Below are positions 52,268 to 61,283 of a DNA stretch of 64,000 nt, one piece after another. Made by a program: the position numbers and the translations under genes. The notes beneath the pieces were generated by a model. That model saw nothing but the letters and a program-made list of their open reading frames with translations, ran no database searches and was not told where the DNA came from. The stretch is from Brevundimonas subvibrioides (lineage in GTDB: Bacteria > Pseudomonadota > Alphaproteobacteria > Caulobacterales > Caulobacteraceae). Each line of letters opens with the position of its first letter. Position 1 is the stretch's first letter. Location: positions 1-64,000 of the forward strand of contig NCEB01000017.1 in assembly GCA_002280475.1 (NCBI GenBank), read 5' to 3'.

Positions 52268-53382
52268 AGGTTCAGCTCCAGGAAGATCAGGGCGAACACG
52301 GCGTCGAGCGCGATGATGGCGAAGATGGCCTGGACCACGGCGGCGGTGACCCGGCGGCCCAGGCTCTCGACGTCGCCAGCCACGGCCATGCCCTGACGAC
52401 AACCGATGGCGGCGATGACGATGGCGAAGACCGGGGCCTTGATCATGCCGACCATCAGGTGCTGGCCCATCAGGGGATCCTCGCTGACGCGCTGGATGAA
52501 GAAGGCGGGGCCGTAGTCCAGCTGGCTCCAGGTCACCAGCGCTCCGCCCATGAAGCCCGCCAGCATGCCGACGAAGGTCAGCAGCGGCATCATCACCAGC
52601 ATGGCCGCCAGGCGCGGGATGACCAGGGCTTGAAAGGGGTTCACCCCCATGACCTGCATGGCGTCCACCTCCTGGTTCATCCGCATCGAGCCGATCTCGG
52701 CCGCGAAGGACGAGGCCGAGCGACCGGCCAGCAGGATGGCGGTGATCAGAACCGCAAGCTCGCGCAGCACGGCGACGGCCACCAGCTGCACCGTGAAAAC
52801 GCCCGCCCCGAACTGGGTCAGCAGGTTGGCCCCCAGGAAGGCGATCACCGCGCCGATGAAGAAGTTGGTCACGGCGATGATCGGCAGGGCATCCAGCCCC
52901 GCCCGGTCGGCCTGGCTGACCCAGGCGGCCCAGCGGATGTCGCCCGGTCGGCGGACCGCGTGGCCGCTGGCCCCCATCAGCCGCCCAAGGAAGGCCATGG
53001 ACAGCAGGAACTCGGCGCCCGCGTCGTGGACGCCGTGGCCGATCTTGGCGAAGAAGCGGGTAAGGGACGGAGGGCGTGGGGCGGGGCCGGCGGTCTGACG
53101 CTCCAGCGTCTCGACCATGGCATAGATGCGGCCGGCCTCGGGACGGGTATCGAAGGCTCCACTTGGGATGGCGCAGCCCGAGGCCTGGACCAGCGCCAGG
53201 GCTCCGGCGGTGTCGAACCGGCCAAGTTCGGTCAGGTCGACGCTTTGCACCGAACGACCTTCGAGACGGTCGCCAAGCTTCACCGCCGCCTTGCCGAGCG
53301 ACATGGTGGTCCAGTCGCCGGAAAGCTTCAGCACGGCACCGCCGCCGCCCGCGTCCTCGATCTGGAAATCCGCCGTGCTCAT
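52264..53382 (-). CDS. mlaE: Mla/MCE permease with N-terminal STAS domain, MlaE type
   Basis: A 372-residue protein. Residues 1-~105 form a STAS domain (VLKLSGDWTTMSLGKAAVKLG; VDLTELGRFDTAGALALVQAS) and the rest is the MlaE permease (FFIGAVIAFLGANLLTQFGAG; LITAILLAGRSASSFAAEIGSMR; EVDAMQVMGVNPFQALVIPR). The STAS domain fused to the permease replaces separate MlaB. It is the first gene of the operon. Confidence 0.94.
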   Translation of the reverse strand: MSTADFQIEDAGGGGAVLKLSGDWTTMSLGKAAVKLGDRLEGRSVQSVDLTELGRFDTAGALALVQASGCAIPSGAFDTRPEAGRIYAMVETLERQTAGPAPRPPSLTRFFAKIGHGVHDAGAEFLLSMAFLGRLMGASGHAVRRPGDIRWAAWVSQADRAGLDALPIIAVTNFFIGAVIAFLGANLLTQFGAGVFTVQLVAVAVLRELAVLITAILLAGRSASSFAAEIGSMRMNQEVDAMQVMGVNPFQALVIPRLAAMLVMMPLLTFVGMLAGFMGGALVTWSQLDYGPAFFIQRVSEDPLMGQHLMVGMIKAPVFAIVIAAIGCRQGMAVAGDVESLGRRVTAAVVQAIFAIIALDAVFALIFLELNL

Positions 53383-53489
53383 GCGACCACCCTTAGCCGA
53401 GCCCGCGCGAATCGCGAACGCCGCAGGTTGCGTAACCGCGTAATCAAAGCGGGCGCGTCGTCGGACTGCAACAGCTGATGACTTACGGC

Positions 53490-55037
53490 CTACAGCAGGG
53501 CCCGGACGCGCTGCAGATCGCGCACGAAGGCCTCGCGCTCCCGGACCCTGGCCGCCTCGTCCGGAAGGCGGAGCAGATACGAGGGGTGGATGGTGATCGT
53601 GGCGATCGATCCGTCCGCCATGGTCAGGGCCTGACCGCGATCCTGAGTGACCGCGACCTTGCGGCCCAGGACCCCCAGCGACGCGGTGGCACCCAGCGCC
53701 AGGGTGACAGCGGGCTTCACCAGCCGCCGCTCCTGATCCAGCCACCAGCGGCAGGCGGTGACTTCCGAGGCGACGGGGGTCTTGTGCAGCCGCCGCTTGC
53801 CGCGCGGCTCGTGCTTGAAGTGCTTGACCGCATTGGTGACGAAGACGTCGTCGCGATCGATGCCGGCGTCCTCCAACGCCTCGTTCAGAACCTGACCGGC
53901 AGGGCCGACGAAGGGGCGGCCGGCAAGGTCTTCCTGATCGCCCGGTTGCTCGCCGACGATCATCAATTTCGCCTGTTTGGGCCCCTCGCCGCAGACGCCC
54001 TGGGTGGCGTCACGCCACAGCGGACAGCGGCGACAGGCCTGAACCCCATGGCGGAGCTCATCGAGGGTCGAGGCGACGAAGCCCTCGTCGTACGATCCGT
54101 CGCGGACATGGCGCGCGATGGCCTTGGACAGGCGGGCGTTGGGTTCGGTGGGGGCGGCCTGGACCATGGTGTCGGTGCGAGCGCGCGAAGCGGCGACCAG
54201 TTCCGGGATCAGCTGGGCCTCGGGCAGGTTCTTCCAGTACCGCTTTGGCATCTCGCCCTGCATGGTCCTGGTCTTCAACCGGGCCGGGTTGAAGGTCGAG
54301 GCGTAATAGGTCTTCCAGAACTCCTCGATCTCGTCCTCCCGGGGCGCGTCTTCGGGCCGAGCGCCGGGGCCGAACGTCAGGGCCTCTCCGTCCCAGAAGC
54401 AGGAGCCGTCGGGCGTCAGGATCGACCACCGCATCGTCGTGAAACGCCGGACGAAGAAGCCCGCCGTCCGTTCCAGCACCCTGTGGGCCGGCTCGAACCA
54501 GGCGACATACGCCTCGCCCGCCTCGTCCTCGACCAGCCGGAACCGGACGAAGGCCTTCATCTTGTGCGAGGCGCGACTGACGTTCTTGGCCCGCTCCATC
54601 GCGTCGGCGACGTCGGGGTCGGAGACGATCCTCATCAGATCGGGCTGGTCGCGCAGCCGCCACAGCAGCCGGTACATCAGGTCGAACCGGTCGGCGGAGC
54701 GATGCAGGATCACGTCCTGGGCCACCTCGACGAAGGCCTTGGGGACAGTGAAACTCTCCTCCCTCTGTGCACCCCGGCGAAGGCCGGGGTCCAGATCACG
54801 GACGCCGCTGGAGGAGGGTGGGGCTGACCCGGCGGTATCCTGAACGCCTCCTTGCGAGTGCGTTTCTGGACCCCGGCCTTCGCCGGGGTGCACGGGAGAG
54901 AAAAGGTCGCTGGTGTGGGCTTGTCCCCGCACGACGAACCGCGCCTCGGCCGGCTCAACCCCCGCCAGACGGAACCGCCGCGCGGCCGCGCGCCAGCCGT
55001 CGAAGTCGGTCTCGTGCGCCAGTTCCGCGGTGGCCAT
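53490..55037 (-). CDS. UdgX/DUF4130 fusion, uracil-DNA binding repair protein with in-frame repeat insertion
   Basis: A 515-residue protein. Residues about 92-290 are a DUF4130 domain (FVEVAQDVILHRSADRFDLMYRLLWRL; FVRFRLVEDEAGEAYVAWFEPAHRVLE). From about 315 a UdgX-type uracil-DNA glycosylase follows: IVGEQPGDQEDLAGRPFVGPAG, VTNAVKHFK and the loop KRRLH with His418, the residue that in UdgX forms a covalent bond to abasic DNA. Known UdgX has KRRIH; here Ile is Leu. Residues 49-91 come from a family G inverted repeat that lies in frame in the gene. The radical SAM gene precedes it with one base between, a conserved pairing. Confidence 0.88.
   Translation of the reverse strand: MATAELAHETDFDGWRAAARRFRLAGVEPAEARFVVRGQAHTSDLFSPVHPGEGRGPETHSQGGVQDTAGSAPPSSSGVRDLDPGLRRGAQREESFTVPKAFVEVAQDVILHRSADRFDLMYRLLWRLRDQPDLMRIVSDPDVADAMERAKNVSRASHKMKAFVRFRLVEDEAGEAYVAWFEPAHRVLERTAGFFVRRFTTMRWSILTPDGSCFWDGEALTFGPGARPEDAPREDEIEEFWKTYYASTFNPARLKTRTMQGEMPKRYWKNLPEAQLIPELVAASRARTDTMVQAAPTEPNARLSKAIARHVRDGSYDEGFVASTLDELRHGVQACRRCPLWRDATQGVCGEGPKQAKLMIVGEQPGDQEDLAGRPFVGPAGQVLNEALEDAGIDRDDVFVTNAVKHFKHEPRGKRRLHKTPVASEVTACRWWLDQERRLVKPAVTLALGATASLGVLGRKVAVTQDRGQALTMADGSIATITIHPSYLLRLPDEAARVREREAFVRDLQRVRALL
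54767..54893. repeat. Inverted repeat of family G inside the udgX coding sequence
   Basis: A 29-bp perfect inverted repeat (54767-54795 with 54865-54893) encloses 69 bp. The arm starts GTGCACCCCGGCG and ends GGGGTCCAGA. Its whole length is translated in the frame of the UdgX/DUF4130 gene as residues 49-91, in the linker before the DUF4130 domain. It matches family G at 21819-21972. Confidence 0.93.
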
Positions 55038-55038
55038 C

Positions 55039-56280
55039 TCAGAACAACGTCAGCTGATCCGGCTTGGGTTCCGGCGCGATCCGCGCGCGCAGATCGACGG
55101 CGTCGGTCAGGCCTCCGGGCGTCCAGTCCAGGGTGGTGATGAAGGGGCGCACCTTGTCGATGCCGCGACACAGCCGGGCGACGTCCTCCAGCCTCAGCGT
55201 CCTGTAACGCCGGACCGAGATCATGCGGTTGACCGACTTCACCCCCAGACCCGGAACGCGCAGCAGCCGCTCGCGCGCGGCGGTGTTCACGTCCACCGGA
55301 AACTCGGCCCGCCGGTTGAGCGCCCAGGCCAGCTTCGGATCGATCGCCAGATCCAGCATCCCATTCACGGTCGCCTCGCCGATCTCGGGCGGCGAGAAAC
55401 CATAGAACCGCATCAGCCAGTCGGCCTGATACAGCCGATGCTCGCGCATCAGCGGGGGCCGGGATACCGGTAGGGCTGAGCTGGCATCCGGAATCGGACT
55501 GAAGGCGGAATAATAGACGCGGCGCAGGCCATAGCCGCCGTAGAGGGAGGCGGATCGATCGATGATCTCGGTGTCCGGCGCGCCGTCGGCCCCCACGATC
55601 AGCTGGGTCGACTGGCCGGCGGGCGCGAACTTTGGCGGGCGGGCCTTGGCCTTCTTCTCGGGACGGGCCGCCTCGACCTGGCGCCGCACGTCCGCCATGG
55701 CCTTCTTGATGACGCCGACGTCCTTCTGGGGGGCCAGTCGCCCCATGGCCTCGTCGCGCGGCAGCTCGATGTTGGCCGACAGCCGGTCCGCATAGAGGCC
55801 CGCCTCCTCGACCAGCTTGGGATCGGCTTCCGGAATCAGCTTGAGGTGGATGTAGCCACGGAAGTCGTGCTCTTCTCGCAACTTCTTGGCCACCAGGACC
55901 AGCTGCTCCATCGTATAGTCGCCTGAGCGGATGATGCCCGACGACAGGAACAGGCCCTCAATGTAATTCCGGCGATAGAAGTTCAGCGTCAGCTCGACCA
56001 CCTCGTCCACGCTGAACCGCGCGCGCTGCACGTTCGAGGACGTCCGATTGACGCAGTAGACGCAGTCGTAGATGCAGAAGTTGGTCAGCAGGATCTTGAG
56101 CAGGGACACGCACCGCCCGTCCGGCGTGTAGGCGTGGCAGATGCCCATGCCCTCGGTCGAGCCGATGCCCTTGCCCCCGCGACTGTCGCGCTTGGAGGTC
56201 CCGGACGAGGCGCAGGACGCGTCATATTTTGCGGCGTCGGCGAGGACCGAGAGTTTGCGCCGGAGATCGAGCTGAGCCAT
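55039..56280 (-). CDS. Putative DNA modification/repair radical SAM protein
   Basis: A 413-residue radical SAM enzyme with the cluster motif C69-IYD-C73-VY-C76 (CIYDCVYC), a TIM-barrel core (GLFLSSGIIRSGDYT; LSANIELPRDEAM) and a helix-hairpin-helix DNA-binding segment near residue 325 (LLRVPGLGVKSVNRMI). This fits the family described as 'putative DNA modification/repair radical SAM protein', usually encoded beside a DUF4130/UdgX protein, as here. The reaction is unknown. A LexA-like box lies directly before its start. Confidence 0.9.
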   Translation of the reverse strand: MAQLDLRRKLSVLADAAKYDASCASSGTSKRDSRGGKGIGSTEGMGICHAYTPDGRCVSLLKILLTNFCIYDCVYCVNRTSSNVQRARFSVDEVVELTLNFYRRNYIEGLFLSSGIIRSGDYTMEQLVLVAKKLREEHDFRGYIHLKLIPEADPKLVEEAGLYADRLSANIELPRDEAMGRLAPQKDVGVIKKAMADVRRQVEAARPEKKAKARPPKFAPAGQSTQLIVGADGAPDTEIIDRSASLYGGYGLRRVYYSAFSPIPDASSALPVSRPPLMREHRLYQADWLMRFYGFSPPEIGEATVNGMLDLAIDPKLAWALNRRAEFPVDVNTAARERLLRVPGLGVKSVNRMISVRRYRTLRLEDVARLCRGIDKVRPFITTLDWTPGGLTDAVDLRARIAPEPKPDQLTLF

Positions 56281-56282
56281 AT

Positions 56283-56297
56283 GTTGCCATTATGTTC
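56283..56297 (-). promoter_or_regulatory. Candidate LexA box before the radical SAM-udgX operon
   Basis: GTTGCCATTATGTTC differs from GTTC-N7-GTTC by one base. It ends only two bases before the ATG of the minus-strand radical SAM gene, overlapping a CATAAT that could be the -10 element. If real, the mRNA would be nearly leaderless, or the start codon lies further downstream. Confidence 0.45.
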
Positions 56298-56337
56298 TCA
56301 TTCAAGAGTCATGGCTAGGGTCAGCAAGTCGCAGGCT

Positions 56338-57267
56338 TCAACGCAGATAGTTCAGCAGCGACACTTCGCGCAGTTGGCTGACCACCTGGGCCGAGGCCTG
56401 GACGGCGATCTGTGACAACTGCAGGTCCGTCACCGCCTGAGCCAGGTCCGCGTCGGTCCGGTCCGAGACCAGCTCGTTCAAGGCCGTGATCTGGGCGGTG
56501 TGGCTGACCGACATCTGGTCGATCCGCTTCTGCAACGAGCCGTTGCGGGACGCCACGTCGACCGTGTCGTTGCGCGCCGCGTCCAGGCGCGACAGCTGCG
56601 CGGTGAGGAAGGCCTTCTGGGCCTCGGTCGGCTTGCCGGTCAGGGGGCCTGTGGCGGGGTTGTCGTGGTAGTCCTTGATGTCGCGGAAGATCTGAAAGAC
56701 GTCGGTGCCGAGTTCATTGGCCAGGTATCCGGTCTCGACCGAGGTGTTCTCGGCGACGCGGGACACGGGTTTGATGGTGTCGTTGCCAAAGGTGTCGGCC
56801 ACGGTCGCGGCGGCGGCGAGATCACCGAGCGTGCCCACCGACACCGGCGGATTGCTGGTGTCGGCCCCGGCGAACAGATAGCCGCCTTGGTGGCGCGCGT
56901 TCAGACCGTTCGAGACCGACTGGAAGAAGCCCTCCAGTTCCAGCATCAGGGTGCCGGCCGAATCCGAGGACAGCACGCCCGCAACGGCTTCGCGCGCGCC
57001 GCCGACCCCGTCGATGATCTGGTTCAACGCCAGGTCCTGGGCCCCCAGGCGGGCGGCGACGACCTCGCCGGTGTCGAGGAAGCCCTGCACCCGGCTGACC
57101 GCGCCCTTCAGCGCGGTCAGGGTCTCGGAGCCGCGCCCGAAGCCGGTCAGGTCGGTGGCGACCTTCTGGGTCGAAACGCGCTGGGAGGCGTCGGCCTGAC
57201 GCTGCTGCGAGGCCATCAGGTCCAGTAGGGCGGATTGATAGTTCCCGGTGGTGGAGACGCGGCTCAT
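56338..57267 (-). CDS. flgL: Flagellar hook-filament junction protein FlgL
   Basis: A 309-residue flagellin-like protein (RVSTTGNYQSALLDLMASQQRQADASQRVSTQKVATDLTGFG at the start; YLFAGADTSNPPV; ending ALNELVSDRTDADLAQAVTDLQLSQIAVQASAQVVSQL). FlgL (HAP3) joins hook and filament. Its start overlaps the flgK stop. Confidence 0.93.
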   Translation of the reverse strand: MSRVSTTGNYQSALLDLMASQQRQADASQRVSTQKVATDLTGFGRGSETLTALKGAVSRVQGFLDTGEVVAARLGAQDLALNQIIDGVGGAREAVAGVLSSDSAGTLMLELEGFFQSVSNGLNARHQGGYLFAGADTSNPPVSVGTLGDLAAAATVADTFGNDTIKPVSRVAENTSVETGYLANELGTDVFQIFRDIKDYHDNPATGPLTGKPTEAQKAFLTAQLSRLDAARNDTVDVASRNGSLQKRIDQMSVSHTAQITALNELVSDRTDADLAQAVTDLQLSQIAVQASAQVVSQLREVSLLNYLR

Positions 57268-59387
57268 CAGACCATCCTCAGAAGCGTGTCGTACATTTCA
57301 CTGGCCGCCTGGATCAGCCGGGCGGAGGCGTTGAAAGCCTGCTGATAGACGGTCATCAGCACCAGTTCCTCGTCCAGGTTGACGCCCTCGTGGTTCGACT
57401 GGCGAGCCTGGGCCTCGGTGGCCAGGGCGACGGCGCTGTCGCGGCGGGTCTTGGCGGACTGGGCCTTGCCGCCGATCTCACCGGACAGTTCGGACGCGTA
57501 GCGCGAGACTGACAGGCTGCCGCCCGGGCTGTCGCCGGCGGCGGAGAAGCGCGCGGTGACCTGTCCGGCGTCCGCCAGGCCCAGGGCACCCCGGCCGTCG
57601 CCTGTCGACAGGGCGGCGGTGCCGGGCGCGGCCGAAAGGTTCAGTTGGGCCAGCGCCAGCTTCGACGGGCTCTGCTGGATGTCGGTGCGCACCTTGAAGC
57701 CGTCCGCGCGCGAGGCGCGAACGCCGCCGCCCAGGCCGAACAGCTCGGTCGCCGAGACCCCCGACGGAACCTGGGTCGTCGTGTCGGCCAGGACGCTGAG
57801 GCGGGGCGCGGGATCTCCGGAGGCGGTGAACTTCAGCTCGCCCGTCGTCGTGTCCAGCGCGTAGGCGCCATAGCGGCCGATCCCGGTGGCGGTGCTGTTC
57901 AGGGCGGTGACCAGGTCGGCGACGGTGCCGCCCGCCGGGATGGCCACCTGGATGTCGCGGATGCGCGCGCCGTCGGCTCCGGTGAAGCGGAAGGTCAGGG
58001 TCTCGCCCGCTGTGAAGCCGTGAGGCGAAGTCGCCGTCAGGCCCAGGTCGTAGAAAGACGGACGGTCGCTGGTGATCAGGTCGTTCAGGCCGAAATAGTG
58101 CGAAAAGCCGCGCCCGGCCTTGGTGCTGGGATTGGCCGCATCGTCGGCGATGGCGATGCCGTTGGTGCCCGCCGCCGTCAGACTGAGCCGTCCGTTGGTG
58201 AAGCTGGCCGTCGCCGCCCCGCCCAGGGCGGTGTTCAGGTCGGCCAGGAAGCTGGCGGGCGTCGAGGCCGCGCCGTTGATGGTCAGGGTTCCGCCCGAGA
58301 AGACGATGTCGGCCCGCGTCGTGATCGCGCCGGTCGTGGGATTGACCACGGCGATGCTGGTCCCGCCGGTGAAGCCGGTCAGGGCGGTCTGAAGCGACTG
58401 GCCGACGTTCTTGCCGGTCAGGGTGGTCGGCGGCGGCACGGCCGAGTTGGCGTTGTGGGCCCGGTTCAGTTCGTCAGCGACATGGGCGACCAGTTCGGCC
58501 AGCCGCTCGGCGGTCTGGGGCGCGTCGACGTCGCGTAGTTCCAGCAGGCCCTTGATCTCGCCCGACTTCAGACCCTCGGCCAGCGGACGCTTGGTCGCGC
58601 CGGGCTCCGTGACCCAGATCTCGTTGAAGCTGGTCTCGGCGTTGACGGTGCCGGCCCTGTTGTACTCCAGCGTCGCCGCGCCGTTGCCCGCCAGCAGGAC
58701 GCCCGCGCCCGTGCGGATCGACACGCCACCGACCGCCCGCTGGGTCACCTGCACGTCCAGGATCGACGACAACTCGCCGACCAGTCGGGCCTGCTGGGTC
58801 TGGGCCCCGGAGGCGTCGCCGTCCAGGACCACCGCCCGGGCGATATCCAGGTTCAGGGTCTCGATCTGCTGCAGCAGGCTGTTGGCCTTCTCGACCGCGC
58901 TCTTCAGCCGGCCGTCGGCGTCTTCGCGCACGGCCTGGATCTGGCTGGAGATGCGCGAGGCCTCGTCCAGGACGCTCTGCGACTTGAACAGGGCGTCCTG
59001 GCGGCGCGGGCCGCTGGTCGGGTCTTCGGCGGCCACGGCGAAGGACGAGAATATGTCGTCGATCTGCGAGAAGAAGCCGGTGTCGCCGCCCGGGTCGCCA
59101 AACAGGGACTGGATGCGGTCGTACAGTTCGTAGCGCACGCCCTGACGGCTGGCCTCGGCCCCGGCCGACAGGGAGGCCGCCTGGAGGAACCGATCCGTCG
59201 CCAGGCGGATGCGCGCGACTTCGACGCCCGAGCCCACGCCCTGGGTGGTCAGCGAGACCTGGTCGGCGATCTTGCGGACATATCCCGGCGTGTTGACGTT
59301 GGAGACGTTGTCCGAGACCACGCGTAGCTGGGTCTGGGCCGTCTGCAGGCCGGAGTTGGCGATGTTCAGGATGGAGTTCAGGCTCAT
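57267..59387 (-). CDS. flgK: Flagellar hook-associated protein FlgK
   Basis: A 706-residue HAP1. The N-terminus SLNSILNIANSGLQTAQTQLRVVSDNVSNVNTPGYVRK and the C-terminus NLDEELVLMTVYQQAFNASARLIQAASEMYDTLLRM form the paired D0 helices, and a long variable beta-rich middle (VTLAG and FRFTGADG segments) is exposed at the hook surface. It is the first gene of flgK-flgL, divergent from fliK. Confidence 0.95.
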   Translation of the reverse strand: MSLNSILNIANSGLQTAQTQLRVVSDNVSNVNTPGYVRKIADQVSLTTQGVGSGVEVARIRLATDRFLQAASLSAGAEASRQGVRYELYDRIQSLFGDPGGDTGFFSQIDDIFSSFAVAAEDPTSGPRRQDALFKSQSVLDEASRISSQIQAVREDADGRLKSAVEKANSLLQQIETLNLDIARAVVLDGDASGAQTQQARLVGELSSILDVQVTQRAVGGVSIRTGAGVLLAGNGAATLEYNRAGTVNAETSFNEIWVTEPGATKRPLAEGLKSGEIKGLLELRDVDAPQTAERLAELVAHVADELNRAHNANSAVPPPTTLTGKNVGQSLQTALTGFTGGTSIAVVNPTTGAITTRADIVFSGGTLTINGAASTPASFLADLNTALGGAATASFTNGRLSLTAAGTNGIAIADDAANPSTKAGRGFSHYFGLNDLITSDRPSFYDLGLTATSPHGFTAGETLTFRFTGADGARIRDIQVAIPAGGTVADLVTALNSTATGIGRYGAYALDTTTGELKFTASGDPAPRLSVLADTTTQVPSGVSATELFGLGGGVRASRADGFKVRTDIQQSPSKLALAQLNLSAAPGTAALSTGDGRGALGLADAGQVTARFSAAGDSPGGSLSVSRYASELSGEIGGKAQSAKTRRDSAVALATEAQARQSNHEGVNLDEELVLMTVYQQAFNASARLIQAASEMYDTLLRMV

Positions 59388-59756
59388 CCGGTTAACCCTC
59401 CGCCCGGCAAGCCCTGCCCGGAACGTTGCGAAGTTTGCCCAGCCGCCATGGATCGGCGATCGGACATCCCGTTGTTTTGACTAGATAAAGAATCGCGACG
59501 GCGTTTCATGATCCAGTTGACGCGCAAGTGGCGGGCCAGTCGCTCGGTTGGCACCGCCACCGGGCAAAAAACGTCACCGGCGCGGCAAGAAGCGTCCGTC
59601 GCCCGACGGTTCAGGAGCGGCGCGTACACGGAAATTTCCTCGCTATGACAGTGGGTTGACGCCCCGGTCGGGATCTGGCCCGGCGTTTGCGACGGCGGTT
59701 CCGAAAGTTCCGGCGCAGCAGGCGCCACGCCCTCCAGACAGAACCGCCTGCGCCCC
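59388..59756. promoter_or_regulatory. 369-bp flgK-fliK intergenic region
   Basis: This is the only gap above 300 bp. It holds a GANTC methylation site (GAATC, 59490-59494), a sigma-54 promoter directed at fliK (59676-59690), and a run CGGGCAAAAAACGTCACCG near 59560. I see no gene. A sigma-54 site for flgK was not found at correct spacing. Confidence 0.6.
59676..59690 (+). promoter_or_regulatory. Sigma-54 promoter of fliK-flgD-flgE
   Basis: TGGCCCGGCGTTTGC matches TGGCACG-N4-TTGC at all positions but one, with GG and GC ten bases apart. It lies 66 bp before the fliK start; transcription would begin near 59702. This places the hook genes in the sigma-54 class, as in Caulobacter. Confidence 0.82.
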
Positions 59757-61280
59757 ATGTCGACATCCGCCTTCGCCGCCGTCCTCGGCCCGATCACCGG
59801 GTCCACCGCCCCCGCCCGGGGGGTGAAGGCCGATGCGCGCCCGACGAGCGACGACGGGGATTTCGCGACGGCGCTGAGGGTTTCGCCTGCGAGCGACGTC
59901 GCGGCTGAACCGACGCCGGTCCGCGCCGGGAAGGGCCGCGAAGAGGTCGCCGCGACCGAGATCGCCGAGGCCGCGCCCGCCGTCGCGCCGCTCGTGGACG
60001 TCCCTGCGACGGTCGCGACGGCCGCTGTCCCGCCTCCGGTGCTTATCCCGGAAGCGCCCCAGGCTGATGTAGCCGTCGGTGTCGCTCCGGCCGCCCCGGC
60101 CCTGGTGGAAGACCAGGGTGACGCCGACGCTCTCGCGGGGGTCGCCCCGAGCCCCGACGATGAGCCCGCTCAGGCGTCCTCGCTCCCGGTGGTGGACCTC
60201 AAACGGCCTGCGCAAGCCAGTGCCGTCGTCGAAGCCGCTCAGGCCAAGTCCGCTGTAGCCGACCCATCGCAGCGAAAGCCGCTTCCAGTCGAGGCCGCCG
60301 AACCCACCGCCGCACCGACCGAGCCCAGGGTCGTCGCGCCACCCGCCTCGGACCGGGCCCGCGAGGTGGCGGCCGCGCGCTCCGCCGTTCAGAACTCCCT
60401 TCAGCCTCCTGTTCGGCCCGCCAAGGGTGCCGGGGGGGCGTCCGTCGCAACCTCGCCTGTGCCGGTCGAGGGCGCGGCTTCGCCTGAGGGTGAAGTGGAG
60501 CCCGCCGCTCCGCTGGCCCCGCCGCTGCCGGCCGAGCCGGGCCGCGTGCGCGACGTCATCGACCGGGCGACCACGCGCGCCACGAGCGACGCGCCCTCCG
60601 CCGATTCCAACGCCTCCGCCTCTGGTGCCGCCAAGTCGACCGAGTCGACGGGGTCGTCGTCGACCGCCGCCGTCCCGCCGAAGCCCGCACCCGCGAGCGA
60701 GATCGCACCACCGCCGGTCGCCTCGACTCTGGTGGCCGAGGAGCCCCCGACGACGCAATCGGGCGCCGCCCCCCAGCCCGTCCCGGAGGCTCAAGCCGCC
60801 GAGGCCGCTCAGGCACCGGGCCTGTCCACCCTGTCCCGGACAGCGGTCGAGACCACCGCCCAGATCGCCGCCCAGATCGTCCGCAGGCTGGAGGGTCGCT
60901 CGACCCGCTTTGAAATGGCCCTGACGCCCGAGGGGCTGGGCCGCGTCGACATCAGTCTGGACATCGAAGCCGACGGGTCGCTGCGGGCGACATTGGCGTT
61001 CGACAACCCGGTCGCGGCGACCGACCTGCGGGGTCGCGCCGACGAACTGCGCCGCCAGCTGACCGACGCCGGCTTCACCCTGGCCGACGACGCCCTGTCG
61101 TTCGCCGATCGCGATCCGTCGGCGGGGCAGGGCGGTGGTTTCGACCGCCCCTCGGACCGCCACAACGCCCGCGCCTTCGGGGCCGCCTCGCGCCTGTCGG
61201 TCGAGGCTGACGCGTTGGCCCAGGCCCCGAGCTGGATTCAACTCAGCCCGACGCCGAGCGGCGTCGATATGAAGGTCTGA
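59757..61280 (+). CDS. fliK: Flagellar hook-length control protein FliK
   Basis: A 507-residue protein. Residues 1-~350 are low-complexity Ala/Pro/Val/Glu-rich, the stretchable ruler. The conserved FliK C-terminal domain (about 380-450: FEMALTPEGLGRVDISLDIEADG...LRRQLTDAGFTL) interacts with FlhB to switch export from hook to filament substrates. The start at 59757 lies 66 bp after the sigma-54 promoter. flgD follows three bases after the stop. Confidence 0.88.
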   Translation: MSTSAFAAVLGPITGSTAPARGVKADARPTSDDGDFATALRVSPASDVAAEPTPVRAGKGREEVAATEIAEAAPAVAPLVDVPATVATAAVPPPVLIPEAPQADVAVGVAPAAPALVEDQGDADALAGVAPSPDDEPAQASSLPVVDLKRPAQASAVVEAAQAKSAVADPSQRKPLPVEAAEPTAAPTEPRVVAPPASDRAREVAAARSAVQNSLQPPVRPAKGAGGASVATSPVPVEGAASPEGEVEPAAPLAPPLPAEPGRVRDVIDRATTRATSDAPSADSNASASGAAKSTESTGSSSTAAVPPKPAPASEIAPPPVASTLVAEEPPTTQSGAAPQPVPEAQAAEAAQAPGLSTLSRTAVETTAQIAAQIVRRLEGRSTRFEMALTPEGLGRVDISLDIEADGSLRATLAFDNPVAATDLRGRADELRRQLTDAGFTLADDALSFADRDPSAGQGGGFDRPSDRHNARAFGAASRLSVEADALAQAPSWIQLSPTPSGVDMKV

Positions 61281-61283
61281 TCC

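Noticed and set aside
59400-59450. Sigma-54 promoter for flgK on the minus strand (CGGGCAGGGCTTGC or TGGGCAAACTTCGC)
   Set aside because: The GG and GC elements are nine, not ten, bases apart in both candidates. The flgK promoter stays undefined.
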